From: Bacillota bacterium | GTDB lineage: Bacteria > Bacillota > Bacilli > Paenibacillales > Paenibacillaceae | Reading direction: 5' to 3' | DNA: 64,000 nucleotides | Assembly: GCA_023391635.1 (NCBI GenBank) | Contig: JAEWAQ010000052.1 | Location: forward strand, 62,001 to 126,000 | Shown: piece after piece, positions 7,834 through 16,567 of the stretch | Layout of the letters: each line of letters starts with the position of its first letter | How positions within the stretch are numbered: the stretch's first letter is position 1 | Program-made: the position numbers and the translations under genes | Notes under the pieces: generated by a model | Database searches by the model: none | What the model was told of the DNA's origin: nothing | Seen by the model: only the letters and a program-made list of their open reading frames with translations

Positions 7834-8490
7834 CTATTGGTACATGAGCGGATACGGCATCGGGTCCACGTCCGGCTTCTCCCGGCGCGCTTCCTGCTCC
7901 CGCATCGCGTCTTCCGACGGCGCTTCGAACACTTCCTGCATGAGCGCTTCGAAGATCGGCTTGAACGGATTGTCGTCCGGCAGGTGCCTTCGGATACGCT
8001 CAGTCGCATAAGCGAGCCGGTCCATCAGATGCCCCAGCATAGCGTCCTCGACGACGCCTGCGGCAACCAGCTCATACAGCATGGGCATGAAATCCGGCAA
8101 CTCTCCGTCCACCGGCAAGAACCCGCAAGACTGGAGGAATGTCTGCATCTCCAGCAAGGCTGTCCCGCGCTTGCGGCCATCGCCAAACTCATGGGCGGTC
8201 AAATACAACCCCGTCCGATCCTTCAAGTCGAACGCCGCCACATACGCCTCCCGCGCCTCGCGCAGCGACAGCTCGCCAAGCTCCCGCATTGCCGCCGCCA
8301 CGACCATACGGGCTGTCCCGACCGGGAGCGTCTCGCCCGCGAACGCGACCAACTCCCGCAACTCCTCATGAAAATCGGATGCTGGATAGGCGGTCAAACG
8401 GGCGGCAATCGCAAGCAGCGCCTGCTGCTGCTCCCTTCGCCGCGCCGCCGCTTCCCCTTCCAAAGAATAAGCGAGTTGCTGCTCGTTCAC
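7834..8490 (-). CDS. narJ: Nitrate reductase molybdenum cofactor assembly chaperone
   Basis: A 218-residue soluble TorD/NarJ-family chaperone needed to insert the molybdenum cofactor into NarG and to hold NarGH before membrane docking. Family features include YPASDFHEELRELVAFA and LYLTAHEFGDGRKRGTALLE. The ATG overlaps the narH stop by four bases (ATGA), so translation is coupled. narI follows after 15 bases. Confidence 0.95.
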   Translation of the reverse strand: MNEQQLAYSLEGEAAARRREQQQALLAIAARLTAYPASDFHEELRELVAFAGETLPVGTARMVVAAAMRELGELSLREAREAYVAAFDLKDRTGLYLTAHEFGDGRKRGTALLEMQTFLQSCGFLPVDGELPDFMPMLYELVAAGVVEDAMLGHLMDRLAYATERIRRHLPDDNPFKPIFEALMQEVFEAPSEDAMREQEARREKPDVDPMPYPLMYQ

Positions 8491-9986
8491 CTTCGATCTC
8501 CTCCCGCGAACGGATACGTCAGCACGCCCTCCGGCGGCGCAATGTCCTCCAGGTTGCAGGCGCCTTGCTGGACATACAAGTCGTCCTGCATCTCCCGCCG
8601 TCCGGTCGGAATAACGAATCGCTCGTTATACTTGGATACGGCGAGCAGACGCACCATGTCTTCGAGCTCGTCAGGCGTTACACCCGCTTCTTGCAGCAGT
8701 CGGCTGTGCGCCAGCTCGTCCATCCCGCCGACCGTCTTCTGCCGCATGTGCACGCGCATCGCCGTCATTTTCATCAACACCCGCCGGATGACATCCGTGT
8801 CCCCCGCGCTCAATATGGAAGCCAAATATTCCATCGGAATGCGCATCTGATCGACGGCCGGAATATAATTGTCGGTCTGCAAATTACTCTCCTCGATATG
8901 GTTCATGATCGGGCTGAGCGGCGGCACGTACCAGACCATCGGCAGCGTCCGGTACTCCGGATGCAGCGGCAGCGCGATCTTCCACTTCATCGCGAGCTTG
9001 TAGATCGGCGAATCCTTCGCGCTCTGCAGCCACGAATCGTTGATGCCCGCCTTGCGCGCTTCGCGGATCACTTCCGGATCGTACGGATCGAGGAATACGG
9101 ACAATTGCGACTCGTACAGCGCCTTCGGATCTTCCACCGAAGCGGCGGCTTTGACGCGATCAGCATCATACAGAACGACACCGAGGTAGCGGATTTTGCC
9201 CACGCACGTCTCCGAGCAGATCGTCGGCAAGCCTGCCTCTGTCCGCGGATAGCAGAAGTTGCATTTTTCCGCTTTGTGCGTATTCCAGTTGTAATACACC
9301 TTGTGATACGGACAGCCGCTCATGCAGAACCGCCAGCCCCGGCAAGCGTCCTGATCGACCAGGACAATGCCGTCCTCGTCGCGTTTGTACAAGGCCCCCG
9401 AAGGGCAGGAAGCGACGCAGGACGGGTTCAGGCAATGCTCGCAAATGCGCGGCAAATACATCATGAACGTCTTCTCGTATTCCGTGGCGATATGCTCCTG
9501 CAGTTCACGGACGTTCGGGTCGAGCTTCACCATATCGGTGCCGCCGGCCAGGTCGTCGTCCCAATTGGGCCCCCATTCCGGCTTATCGATGAACTCGCCG
9601 GTAATCATCGACTGCGGACGGGCGACCGGCAGGTGCTTCGACTTCGGGCTGGTGATCAGGTGCTCGTAATCGTACGTCCATGGCTCATAGAACTGGTCGA
9701 GATCGGCCATGTCCGGATTGTAGAAAATGTTCGCCAGCTTGGCGATCGGCCCGCCCGCGCGCAGCGTCAGCTTGCCGTTCCTCAGCACCCAGCCGCCTTT
9801 GAACCGGCTCGTGTCTTCCCATTGCTTCGGATAACCCGGGCCCGGGCGCGTCTCCACATTGTTGAACCACATGTATTCCGCCCCGGGGCGGTTCGTCCAT
9901 ATGTTCTTGCACGTGACCGAGCACGTGTGGCATCCGATGCATTTGTCCAAGTGCATGACCATCGCGACCTGTGCTTTAACCCTCAA
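8487..9986 (-). CDS. narH: Respiratory nitrate reductase beta subunit
   Basis: A 499-residue iron-sulfur electron-transfer subunit. Four cysteine clusters are seen: CIGCHTCSVTC near the N-terminus, CEHCLNPSCVASCPSGA, CRGWRFCMSGCPYHK and CNFCYPRTEAGLPTICSETC; the Trp in the third is typical of NarH and marks the 3Fe-4S cluster. The start is a TTG at 9986 with AAGGAGG nine bases upstream. The beginning overlaps the 3' end of narG. It passes electrons from NarI haem to NarG. Confidence 0.97.
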   Translation of the reverse strand: MRVKAQVAMVMHLDKCIGCHTCSVTCKNIWTNRPGAEYMWFNNVETRPGPGYPKQWEDTSRFKGGWVLRNGKLTLRAGGPIAKLANIFYNPDMADLDQFYEPWTYDYEHLITSPKSKHLPVARPQSMITGEFIDKPEWGPNWDDDLAGGTDMVKLDPNVRELQEHIATEYEKTFMMYLPRICEHCLNPSCVASCPSGALYKRDEDGIVLVDQDACRGWRFCMSGCPYHKVYYNWNTHKAEKCNFCYPRTEAGLPTICSETCVGKIRYLGVVLYDADRVKAAASVEDPKALYESQLSVFLDPYDPEVIREARKAGINDSWLQSAKDSPIYKLAMKWKIALPLHPEYRTLPMVWYVPPLSPIMNHIEESNLQTDNYIPAVDQMRIPMEYLASILSAGDTDVIRRVLMKMTAMRVHMRQKTVGGMDELAHSRLLQEAGVTPDELEDMVRLLAVSKYNERFVIPTGRREMQDDLYVQQGACNLEDIAPPEGVLTYPFAGGDRR

Positions 9987-12900
9987 GCCAATCGACCTCC
10001 TTGAGCGGCCGGATGACGGCGATCGTATCCCGCTGGCTGCCGGTCGGCCCGTAGTAGTTGAAAGCGTAACTGAGCTGAGAGTAGCCGCCGATCATGTGCG
10101 TCGGCTTCATCGTGATGCGGGTTACGCTATTGTGCGTGCCGCCGCGCTTGCCGGTCACCTGCGACTTCGGCACGCCCATCGTGCGGTCCTGGGCATGGTA
10201 CATATAGGCCAGCCCCGGCGGGATTCGGTACGTGACGACCGCTCGGGCCGCGACGGCGCCGTTGCGGTTGAACACCTCGATCCAGTCGTTGTCCTTGATG
10301 CCAAGCGAGGCCGCATCCTTCTCGTTCAGCCAGACGACTTGCCAGCCGCGGAACAATGTCGACATCATCGTCGTGTCCGTGAACATCGTATGAATGCCCC
10401 ACTTCTGGTGCGGCGTCATGTAGCGGATTTCCATGGACTTGCCCGGGTTCTCCACCCGCTCTTCCCCTTGCAGGAAAGCCGCGTGCATAAGCGGCGGAAT
10501 GTACAGCGGCAGCCCTTCTCCAAAATCGAGCATCACTTCATGGTCCAGATAAAAGCTTTGCCGTCCTGTCAGCGTATGCCACGGCAGGCCGTATTCCGTG
10601 TTGACCGTGAACGGCGAGTAGCGGCGATTGTCCTTCTCCAGGCCGCTCCATACCGGCGTGGAAATTGCTTGGCGCGGCTGCGCGGTAATATCGTTCAGCG
10701 TGAACGCTTCTTCCTCGCGGGCCTCGGCGATTTCCTTCAGCTTCTTACCCGTCTTCGCCTCCATCGACGCCCAGCCTTCCACGGCCCGCTTGCCATTGGT
10801 AGCGCCGGACATGAGCAGGATCGCCTCAATGGCTTGCTTGTCCGTATACAGCTCGGGATTGCCGCGGCCGATACCGTCTCTTCGCGAGATGCCGAGCCGG
10901 CTCTCCAACTCCTTGTAGACGTGGTCGCCAGGAATTTTCACGCCTTTCGTGCCATAGCCGTTCTTGACGTTCGGCCCGATCGTCGTCATCTTGTCGTATA
11001 CATGCTTATAATCCCGCTTCACGATCGTGAAGTTCGGCATCGTCTTGCCCGGGATCGCTTCGGCTTCTCCCTTGCGCCAGTCGCGGACTTGCCCGAGCGG
11101 CTGCGCCATCTCGGCCGGCGTATCATGGGCGAGCGGCGTCATCATCAAATCCTCGCAATCGGGCAAATGCTTCGCCGCCAGCTCCGAGAAGACGCGCGCA
11201 AGCTCGCGGAACGCATCCCAATCGCTCTTCGCCTGCCAAGGCGGCGAGATGGCGGCATTGAACGGATGGATGAACGGATGCATGTCCGTGCTGCTGATGT
11301 CGAATTTCTCGTACCAGGTGGCGGCCGGCAGCACAATGTCGGAAAACAGGCCGGAGCTGGTCATCCGGAAGTCCATGCTGACCAAGAGGTCCGCCTTGCC
11401 CCGCGGCGCCTCGCCATCGGCCTTGACCGTCTCCGGCTTCCAGGATTGCCCGTCATCGCTCATCACCTGATCGTCCCCGCCGACGAAATGACGGACGAAA
11501 TATTCATGTCCTTTGCCGCTGTCGCCGAGCAGGTTGGAACGCCAGTTGAAGAAGACGCGCGGGAAGTTGCGCGGGTCATCCGGGTTCTCGATCGCCCATT
11601 CGATCTCGCCCGACTTCACCCGGTCCACCACGTCGCGGATGACCGCTTGATCATCCTTCGCGCCCTTCTCCCGGGCTTCCCGCACCAGATCGATCGAGTT
11701 CTGCGAGAACTGCGGGAACGACGGCAGCCAGCCCAACCGGGCCGCCATCGCGTTGAAATCCGCCGGATGCATGCGGTTGTAGCGCCCGCCCCAGCCGTGC
11801 ATCTTCTGCTCGTTCTCCTCTTCATAGCGGAACTGGTCCGTGACGAAATAGAAAAACGACGTGCCGTTCTGCAGCCGCGTCGGCCGCACCCAGTCTCCGG
11901 CGAAGGCAACCTGCTGCCAGCCTTCGAGCGGGCGCACCTTCTCCTGTCCGACGTAGTGCGCCCAGCCGCCTCCGTTCACGCCCTGAGAACCGGTCAGCAG
12001 CACGAGATTCAGGATGCAGCGGTAGATCTGGTCGCTGTGAAACCAGTGGTTCGTGCCTCCGCCCATGGCGATCATGGACTTGCCGCGCGTCCGCGCCGCA
12101 TTGTCAGCGAACTCCCGCGCGACCTGAATGACATGCGCTTTGCGCACGCCGGTCATGCGCTCCTGCCAGGCCGGCGTATACGGACGAACGTCGTCGTAGT
12201 CGGCAGGATAGTCCCCGGACAGACCGTCGCGCTTCACCCCGACATGGGCGAGCAGCAGATCGAGTACCGTCGCGACCGCCAGGCTGGCGCCATTCTTGCC
12301 CTGCAGCCGCTTGACCGGCACGCCGCGGCGGAGTGCGCCGCCTTCCGTCTTCTCGGCAAAGTAAGGGAATGCCGCCTCCACGACTTCATCATGCTGACCC
12401 AGGAACGTCAACTGCGGATCGATCGTGCTGCCGTCTTCCCGCTCCAGATCCAGATTCCACGCACTTCCGCTGTCCCAGCGATGGCCTTGGCTGCCATTCG
12501 GCACTTCGGGCCGGCTCGTCGGCGCATCCCAGACGACCGTCTTCCACTCGCCATGCTCCAGATCCGAGGCAGCTCCCTCCAAATCCGAAGCCCGCAGAAA
12601 CCTCCCGGACTGCCACCTGCCATCCTTCTCCTCCATGACGATCAAGTACGGCAAATCCGTGAATTTCTTGGCGTATTCGAAGAAATATGGCGTCTGCTTG
12701 TCTACATAGAATTCCTTCAGGATGACATGCGTCATCGCCATCGCCAGCGCGCCGTCCGTCCCGGGCTTCGCCGGCAGCCAGATGTCCGCGAACTTCTCGT
12801 ACTCCGCGTAGTCCGGACTTACGCCGACGACCTTCGTCCCGTTGTACCGCGACTCCACCATGAAGTGCGCGTCCGGCGTCCGGGTCTGCGGCAGGTTCGT

Positions 12901-13671
12901 GCCCCAGATGATCATATATTTCGTGTTGTACCAGTCGCCGCTCTCCGGCACGTCCGTCTGGTCTCCCCAGATCTGCGGCGAAGCGGGCGGCAAGTCTGCG
13001 TACCAGTCATAGAAGCTTAGAATCGTGCCACCGATCAATGACAAAAAACGCGAGCCTGCCGCGTAGCTGATCATGGACATGGCGGGAATCGGGCTGAAGC
13101 CGGCGACTCGGTCGGGTCCGTATGTGCGTATGGTATGTATCGTAGCCGCCGCGATCATCTCGTTTGCATCCTGCCAGTCCGCGCGGACGAAGCCGCCCTT
13201 GCCCCGCTCCTTCACGTATCTCTCGCGCTTGGCCGCATCTCCCGCGATGGAAGCCCAAGCCTCCACCGGATCAAGTCCCCGCCCGCGCGCCTCGTGCCAC
13301 ATTTCGAGCAGTTCGCCGCGCATATACGGATACTTCACCCGGATCGGACTATACGTATACCAGGAGAAACTGGCGCCCCGCGGGCAGCCGCGCGGCTCGT
13401 ATTCCGGAAAATTGTCGCCGGTCGAAGGATAGTCGGTCTGCTGCGTCTCCCAGGTGATGATGCCGTCCTTGACGTAGATTTTCCAACTGCAAGAGCCCGT
13501 GCAATTCACGCCGTGCGTGGAACGTACGACCTTGTCGTGCTGCCAGCGCTGCCGGTACAACGACTCCCAGTCCCGCGGACGGGGGTTCTCTTCCGTCCAT
13601 CCGTCGTTGATCCGCTCCCCGCGCTGCAGATGCTTGAATGCCCGAAACCACGTTTTCCCTTGCTTGCCCAT
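9976..13671 (-). CDS. narG: Respiratory nitrate reductase alpha (molybdenum) subunit
   Basis: A 1231-residue catalytic subunit that reduces nitrate to nitrite at a bis-MGD molybdenum centre on the cytoplasmic side. The N-terminal cluster motif HGVNCTGSCSWK with a later CPRGAS matches the His/3-Cys FS0 site. YDWYADLPPASPQIWGDQTD contains the aspartate that ligates Mo in NarG. The ATG at 13671 is chosen because AAGGAG lies upstream of it; a TTG 18 bases earlier precedes that site. Length matches the family. A long open frame exists on the opposite strand, but it is a composition shadow. Confidence 0.97.
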   Translation of the reverse strand: MGKQGKTWFRAFKHLQRGERINDGWTEENPRPRDWESLYRQRWQHDKVVRSTHGVNCTGSCSWKIYVKDGIITWETQQTDYPSTGDNFPEYEPRGCPRGASFSWYTYSPIRVKYPYMRGELLEMWHEARGRGLDPVEAWASIAGDAAKRERYVKERGKGGFVRADWQDANEMIAAATIHTIRTYGPDRVAGFSPIPAMSMISYAAGSRFLSLIGGTILSFYDWYADLPPASPQIWGDQTDVPESGDWYNTKYMIIWGTNLPQTRTPDAHFMVESRYNGTKVVGVSPDYAEYEKFADIWLPAKPGTDGALAMAMTHVILKEFYVDKQTPYFFEYAKKFTDLPYLIVMEEKDGRWQSGRFLRASDLEGAASDLEHGEWKTVVWDAPTSRPEVPNGSQGHRWDSGSAWNLDLEREDGSTIDPQLTFLGQHDEVVEAAFPYFAEKTEGGALRRGVPVKRLQGKNGASLAVATVLDLLLAHVGVKRDGLSGDYPADYDDVRPYTPAWQERMTGVRKAHVIQVAREFADNAARTRGKSMIAMGGGTNHWFHSDQIYRCILNLVLLTGSQGVNGGGWAHYVGQEKVRPLEGWQQVAFAGDWVRPTRLQNGTSFFYFVTDQFRYEEENEQKMHGWGGRYNRMHPADFNAMAARLGWLPSFPQFSQNSIDLVREAREKGAKDDQAVIRDVVDRVKSGEIEWAIENPDDPRNFPRVFFNWRSNLLGDSGKGHEYFVRHFVGGDDQVMSDDGQSWKPETVKADGEAPRGKADLLVSMDFRMTSSGLFSDIVLPAATWYEKFDISSTDMHPFIHPFNAAISPPWQAKSDWDAFRELARVFSELAAKHLPDCEDLMMTPLAHDTPAEMAQPLGQVRDWRKGEAEAIPGKTMPNFTIVKRDYKHVYDKMTTIGPNVKNGYGTKGVKIPGDHVYKELESRLGISRRDGIGRGNPELYTDKQAIEAILLMSGATNGKRAVEGWASMEAKTGKKLKEIAEAREEEAFTLNDITAQPRQAISTPVWSGLEKDNRRYSPFTVNTEYGLPWHTLTGRQSFYLDHEVMLDFGEGLPLYIPPLMHAAFLQGEERVENPGKSMEIRYMTPHQKWGIHTMFTDTTMMSTLFRGWQVVWLNEKDAASLGIKDNDWIEVFNRNGAVAARAVVTYRIPPGLAYMYHAQDRTMGVPKSQVTGKRGGTHNSVTRITMKPTHMIGGYSQLSYAFNYYGPTGSQRDTIAVIRPLKEVDWLEG

Positions 13672-13698
13672 CGGCCTCGCTCCTTCCAACGTGCGATT

Positions 13699-13986
13699 TC
13701 AAATCGGCGACAAATGATCTCCAACGAGCTTGAACGCCCCGTCTCCTGCCTTAAGTTCCTGCACGAACACGCTCCAATCGGCGGCGTTAGCCGCCACCAG
13801 AATAAGCCGCTGCATCGTATCCAGCTTGCCGATCCGTCCAATCTCGGCCAATACGTCGGGCGGAATCGCGCCGAACCGCATCTCCAGCAAGGCCAGCAAG
13901 TCTTCTAGATCCTGCTTCAGCATGAGTTTCTCGTGCTCGTCCGAGTGCGCGCTGTGACCGTGATCGCCATGTGCATGCGACATCAT
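13699..13986 (-). CDS. Small His-rich N-terminus protein of the nar operon, unknown function
   Basis: About 95 residues, not assigned to a function. The N-terminus is rich in His, Asp and Ser (MSHAHGDHGHSAHSDEHEK), which could bind metal. The rest is predicted helical (FGAIPPDVLAEIGRIGKLDTMQRL). AGGAGG lies 5 bases before the ATG at 13986 and 8 before a second ATG at 13983; an in-frame GTG at 14001 lies before the ribosome site. It sits tightly between another small unknown gene and narG, so it is probably made with the reductase and may help its assembly or regulation. Confidence 0.8.
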   Translation of the reverse strand: MMSHAHGDHGHSAHSDEHEKLMLKQDLEDLLALLEMRFGAIPPDVLAEIGRIGKLDTMQRLILVAANAADWSVFVQELKAGDGAFKLVGDHLSPI

Positions 13987-13997
13987 TTCAGCCTCCT

Positions 13998-14324
13998 TCA
14001 CACCTTCATCAGCTTATAATAATCCGCAACGAGCGTTTTCTTGCAATCCTTCGCCGCTTCCCGGAAAAAATCGACGATTGCCGCATCCTGCCGCTTCAGC
14101 GCGTCCAAAGCAAACTCTCCGATCCTTCGCACGGGCGCGTCGCCGTAACTGAGCGTCAATATCGCCTTCGCTTCAGCCTCATCGATCAGCAGCGTCGCAT
14201 GCACATCGTGCGCATGCAGACGATAGGGCTCCAGCTGTTCTTGCATAAGCCGATAGCAAGCCGGATCGGCAAACCGCAGCGGCTTCGGCCGCGGGTTCGA
14301 ACTTTGCTTCGGCGCGCTATTCAT
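13998..14324 (-). CDS. Conserved-looking nar operon protein, unknown function
   Basis: About 108 residues, soluble, no signal peptide, no recognised domain. The ATG at 14324 has GGAGG five bases upstream; earlier in-frame ATGs lack one. It overlaps the end of the hemerythrin-like gene by 8 bases and is followed at short distance by the His-rich gene and narG, so these three genes and narGHJI form one transcript. The C-terminal part is Lys/Asp-rich and helical (ALKRQDAAIVDFFREAAKDC). Confidence 0.8.
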   Translation of the reverse strand: MNSAPKQSSNPRPKPLRFADPACYRLMQEQLEPYRLHAHDVHATLLIDEAEAKAILTLSYGDAPVRRIGEFALDALKRQDAAIVDFFREAAKDCKKTLVADYYKLMKV

Positions 14325-14754
14325 GGCCGCCTCCATATACCGCTGCAACCATGCGCTCTTCGTCGCGGTTATGTTGCAAATCGATGAGAATCATCGCTTC
14401 GAACCGCCGCGCCACGCCGTCATCTACGGCCTCTTCCGAAAGCGTATTCCGAATTTCAGCCGCCAACTGACGCATCAGCTCGTGGTCTCGGGTAAGTGCG
14501 ACGACTTTCTCCCGCCACTCCGGATTCGCGTCCGCAATCTCCCGATATAATCCCTCTTCTTCCGCCTCCGCGTGCGCGAGCGTGCGCGTCTCCCAATGCT
14601 CAAGCGCAATGCACGCCGTCTCGTACGCTTCCTCGTACGCCTCCCTGTCCAGACACGAACGCAGCAGCTGCGTCAGTTGTTCCGCTTCACCGATCGCCGC
14701 TTCGTGAATGGACGAATGACTGTCCGCCTGTCTCAACGCCGGTCCCGACACCAT
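14317..14754 (-). CDS. Hemerythrin-like (HHE) domain protein
   Basis: About 145 residues forming a four-helix HHE-type domain. Putative di-iron ligands are spread as in the family: HWETRTLAHAEAEEEGLY, TRDHELMRQ and LQHNRDEERMV. Such proteins bind O2 or NO, or manage iron, and often occur with nitrate or NO metabolism, which fits its place at the head of the nar block. I chose the ATG at 14754 with AAAGGA upstream; two ATGs at 14802 and 14793 are in frame without a good site. Confidence 0.85.
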   Translation of the reverse strand: MVSGPALRQADSHSSIHEAAIGEAEQLTQLLRSCLDREAYEEAYETACIALEHWETRTLAHAEAEEEGLYREIADANPEWREKVVALTRDHELMRQLAAEIRNTLSEEAVDDGVARRFEAMILIDLQHNRDEERMVAAVYGGGHE

Positions 14755-14819
14755 GTCCTCACATCCTTTAACATCAGGGTAATCATTATCCATTCTCTTC
14801 ATACTCTATCAGAAATCGT

Positions 14820-14855
14820 CGAAACAAAAAACAAAGAAGCCCCCTCGGAATAGAG
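14820..14855 (-). terminator. Weak terminator candidate between cupin and hemerythrin genes
   Basis: An imperfect GC-rich hairpin is followed on the minus strand by CTTTGTTTTTTG. The stem has an internal mismatch loop, so partial read-through from the cupin promoter into the nar operon is possible. Confidence 0.4.
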
Positions 14856-14886
14856 GCCCCTTGCTTGCTGCATCCTATCATGTCTG

Positions 14887-15228
14887 TCAAACATTTTGGG
14901 CGTACCTGGCGTCGGGGATTTTGCTCAACACCACGTACAAACTAGCGGGCTCCGTGCCCGTATTCTCGAAAGCGAACTGCTCCTCTCCATCGACGCATAT
15001 CGCATCGTTCAACGCGACTTCCGACTGCACGCCATCGACCGTCATCGTGCCCGCTCCTTCCACCACGAGCAGGAATACGGCCGATCCGGGGTGCTTGTGC
15101 GGCGGCAGCGTCTGTCCCGGCGCAAAGTTCAGCACGAACGCCACGCTCTCGCCTTTCTGAAACAATACCCGCTTCGTCAGCTTGTCTTCCTTGAATTCCC
15201 GCACGGATGCGAGCGGCTTCTTCTCCAT
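14887..15228 (-). CDS. Cupin domain protein
   Basis: 113 residues, a single beta-barrel cupin. Motif 1 is visible as PPHKHPGSAVFLLVVEGAGTMTVDG, including the metal-binding histidines; motif 2 is weaker. GGAGG lies about 10 bases before the ATG at 15228. The gene stands just upstream of the hemerythrin-nar operon and its promoter carries an FNR-type box, so it is probably induced without oxygen. Small cupins of this kind have been found near nitrate respiration genes, but the role is not known. Confidence 0.88.
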   Translation of the reverse strand: MEKKPLASVREFKEDKLTKRVLFQKGESVAFVLNFAPGQTLPPHKHPGSAVFLLVVEGAGTMTVDGVQSEVALNDAICVDGEEQFAFENTGTEPASLYVVLSKIPDARYAQNV

Positions 15229-15287
15229 CGCGGATGACCTCCTTCGCGGACAGCCGGTTCGCCTTGCACCCGGCGTCCTGTGATTCC

Positions 15288-15328
15288 ATTGTATCATGCT
15301 GTCCTGACCGCGCCTTGATTCGGATCAA
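15288..15328 (-). promoter_or_regulatory. FNR-type box and -10 element of the cupin promoter
   Basis: TTGATTCGGATCAA at 15315-15328 is a perfect TTGAT-N4-ATCAA palindrome, the FNR/ANR consensus. A minus-strand -10 TACAAT lies at 15293-15288. The box centre is about 40.5 bases upstream of the predicted start, the class II activator position. This predicts anaerobic induction of the cupin gene and perhaps of the nar genes behind it. Confidence 0.75.
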
Positions 15329-15373
15329 GTACGGAAGTCGGATTCCGTCCCCCGGTAATCCCAGGTCCGAAAA

Positions 15374-16567
15374 TTATCTTTTGATCTCCCTATTTTTCAA
15401 AATATAGGGTGCACCTGTTAATCCTGTTTCCTGAATCTGCAGATTCAGTGAAACGGAAATTTCCGCCTTTGCAAATTCCTCTGGCCATTCCTTTTTTAAC
15501 CTTTTCCACGTATAGGGATGTTGTCGGTGAAAAGCTTCGCCAAAACCGAAAATGTCTGTGCCGAGAGTTTGCACTTTCTGTATGATCTGATGGACTTTGG
15601 TACTGACTTGTGTATTTAATTCATTCTGGACCAGAGCTATGTTTTTAGGAACAGCCAAGTCTAAGCGAGTGTTATTTTCCCGGATTTTCCCCTTTCCGCT
15701 AAGCGTAACGAGAAAATGTACCTTCGTGTTGCGCGGGGATGCCACGATTTTGCTTTTCAAATGGTTTGCCTCCACAACGACGTTTCCCTTTCCCTTCTCC
15801 CCGGGAATATCCACCGTGACGATAATTGATTTCAATTGCCCTTTGATCCATTGCTGGAAGTAGCCCTCATTCATCGGCAAATAGCCGGCGAGCCGGGAGT
15901 CTTTGTTAAAAATAGCGAATCCCCATAGCTTCATCTTTGGATCTGTTCGTTCAGGGCTTCCCTCGGAAGAACTGCCAGTCATCTCGATCACAGGCAAGAA
16001 AGGGCTGCTCTCCTCGCTCTCAGCATCCATATAAAAGTTTCGTAACGTGTGATTGGCCTTTAATCCAGCTGTCTCATGCATTTTGACAATAGCATCAGCG
16101 GATAGACGCTCCAGCGGATACGTCAATTCGAGAAAATCCTTAACCGAGCCTCCCCTTAAGACGAACATGTCCCTTCGCATCCGAACAGTGGGATCCCGGC
16201 CTAGTTCATCCAAAATGTTTGCCAGGCCATGTTGCGCTAGTGTTTTCCCAATCAGGACTACCGCGCTATGCCCTTCAAACCACGGTCGGGATAGTTTTAA
16301 CCGCATATCCTTGGAGGCATCGTACATATTTTTTCCCTTTCCCGATACAGTAAAAAAAGCCTTGTCCTGGCTTTTCCCTTCACCGACGCTTAGTTTCGAC
16401 GGAATTGCAAACTGCGCAGTCCCCGTAAACATTTCATCTTCGTTCCAGTCAAATCCCCAGGCGGTGATAATGGCTTGGTCGTTGAGTTCTTTGCGGTCCC
16501 AGCAACCTGTCGTCAATAGCATAAGCAAGAGTAATAGGATAGAAATCATAAAGTGTATGGGTTTCAT
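15374..16567 (-). CDS. Ger(x)C family spore germination lipoprotein (GerC type)
   Basis: A 397-residue lipoprotein subunit of a germinant receptor in the spore inner membrane. The lipobox LTTGC is followed by WDRKELND, the signature of the GerC family. The body has the GerC three-domain layout, with a central KLWGFAIFNKDSRLAGYLP and a C-terminal EWPEEFAKAEISVSLNLQIQETG. It overlaps the GerB gene by four bases (ATGA). With GerA and GerB it should sense nutrients and start germination; the germinant is unknown. Confidence 0.95.
   Translation of the reverse strand: MKPIHFMISILLLLLMLLTTGCWDRKELNDQAIITAWGFDWNEDEMFTGTAQFAIPSKLSVGEGKSQDKAFFTVSGKGKNMYDASKDMRLKLSRPWFEGHSAVVLIGKTLAQHGLANILDELGRDPTVRMRRDMFVLRGGSVKDFLELTYPLERLSADAIVKMHETAGLKANHTLRNFYMDAESEESSPFLPVIEMTGSSSEGSPERTDPKMKLWGFAIFNKDSRLAGYLPMNEGYFQQWIKGQLKSIIVTVDIPGEKGKGNVVVEANHLKSKIVASPRNTKVHFLVTLSGKGKIRENNTRLDLAVPKNIALVQNELNTQVSTKVHQIIQKVQTLGTDIFGFGEAFHRQHPYTWKRLKKEWPEEFAKAEISVSLNLQIQETGLTGAPYILKNREIKR

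Noticed and set aside
9859..13020. 1053-codon open frame opposite narG, and similar long frames opposite narH, alpha-xylosidase and the tail genes
   Set aside because: They mirror strong coding frames on the other strand, have no ribosome site, and are His/Arg-rich chains that match no protein family; GC-rich codon bias produces them.
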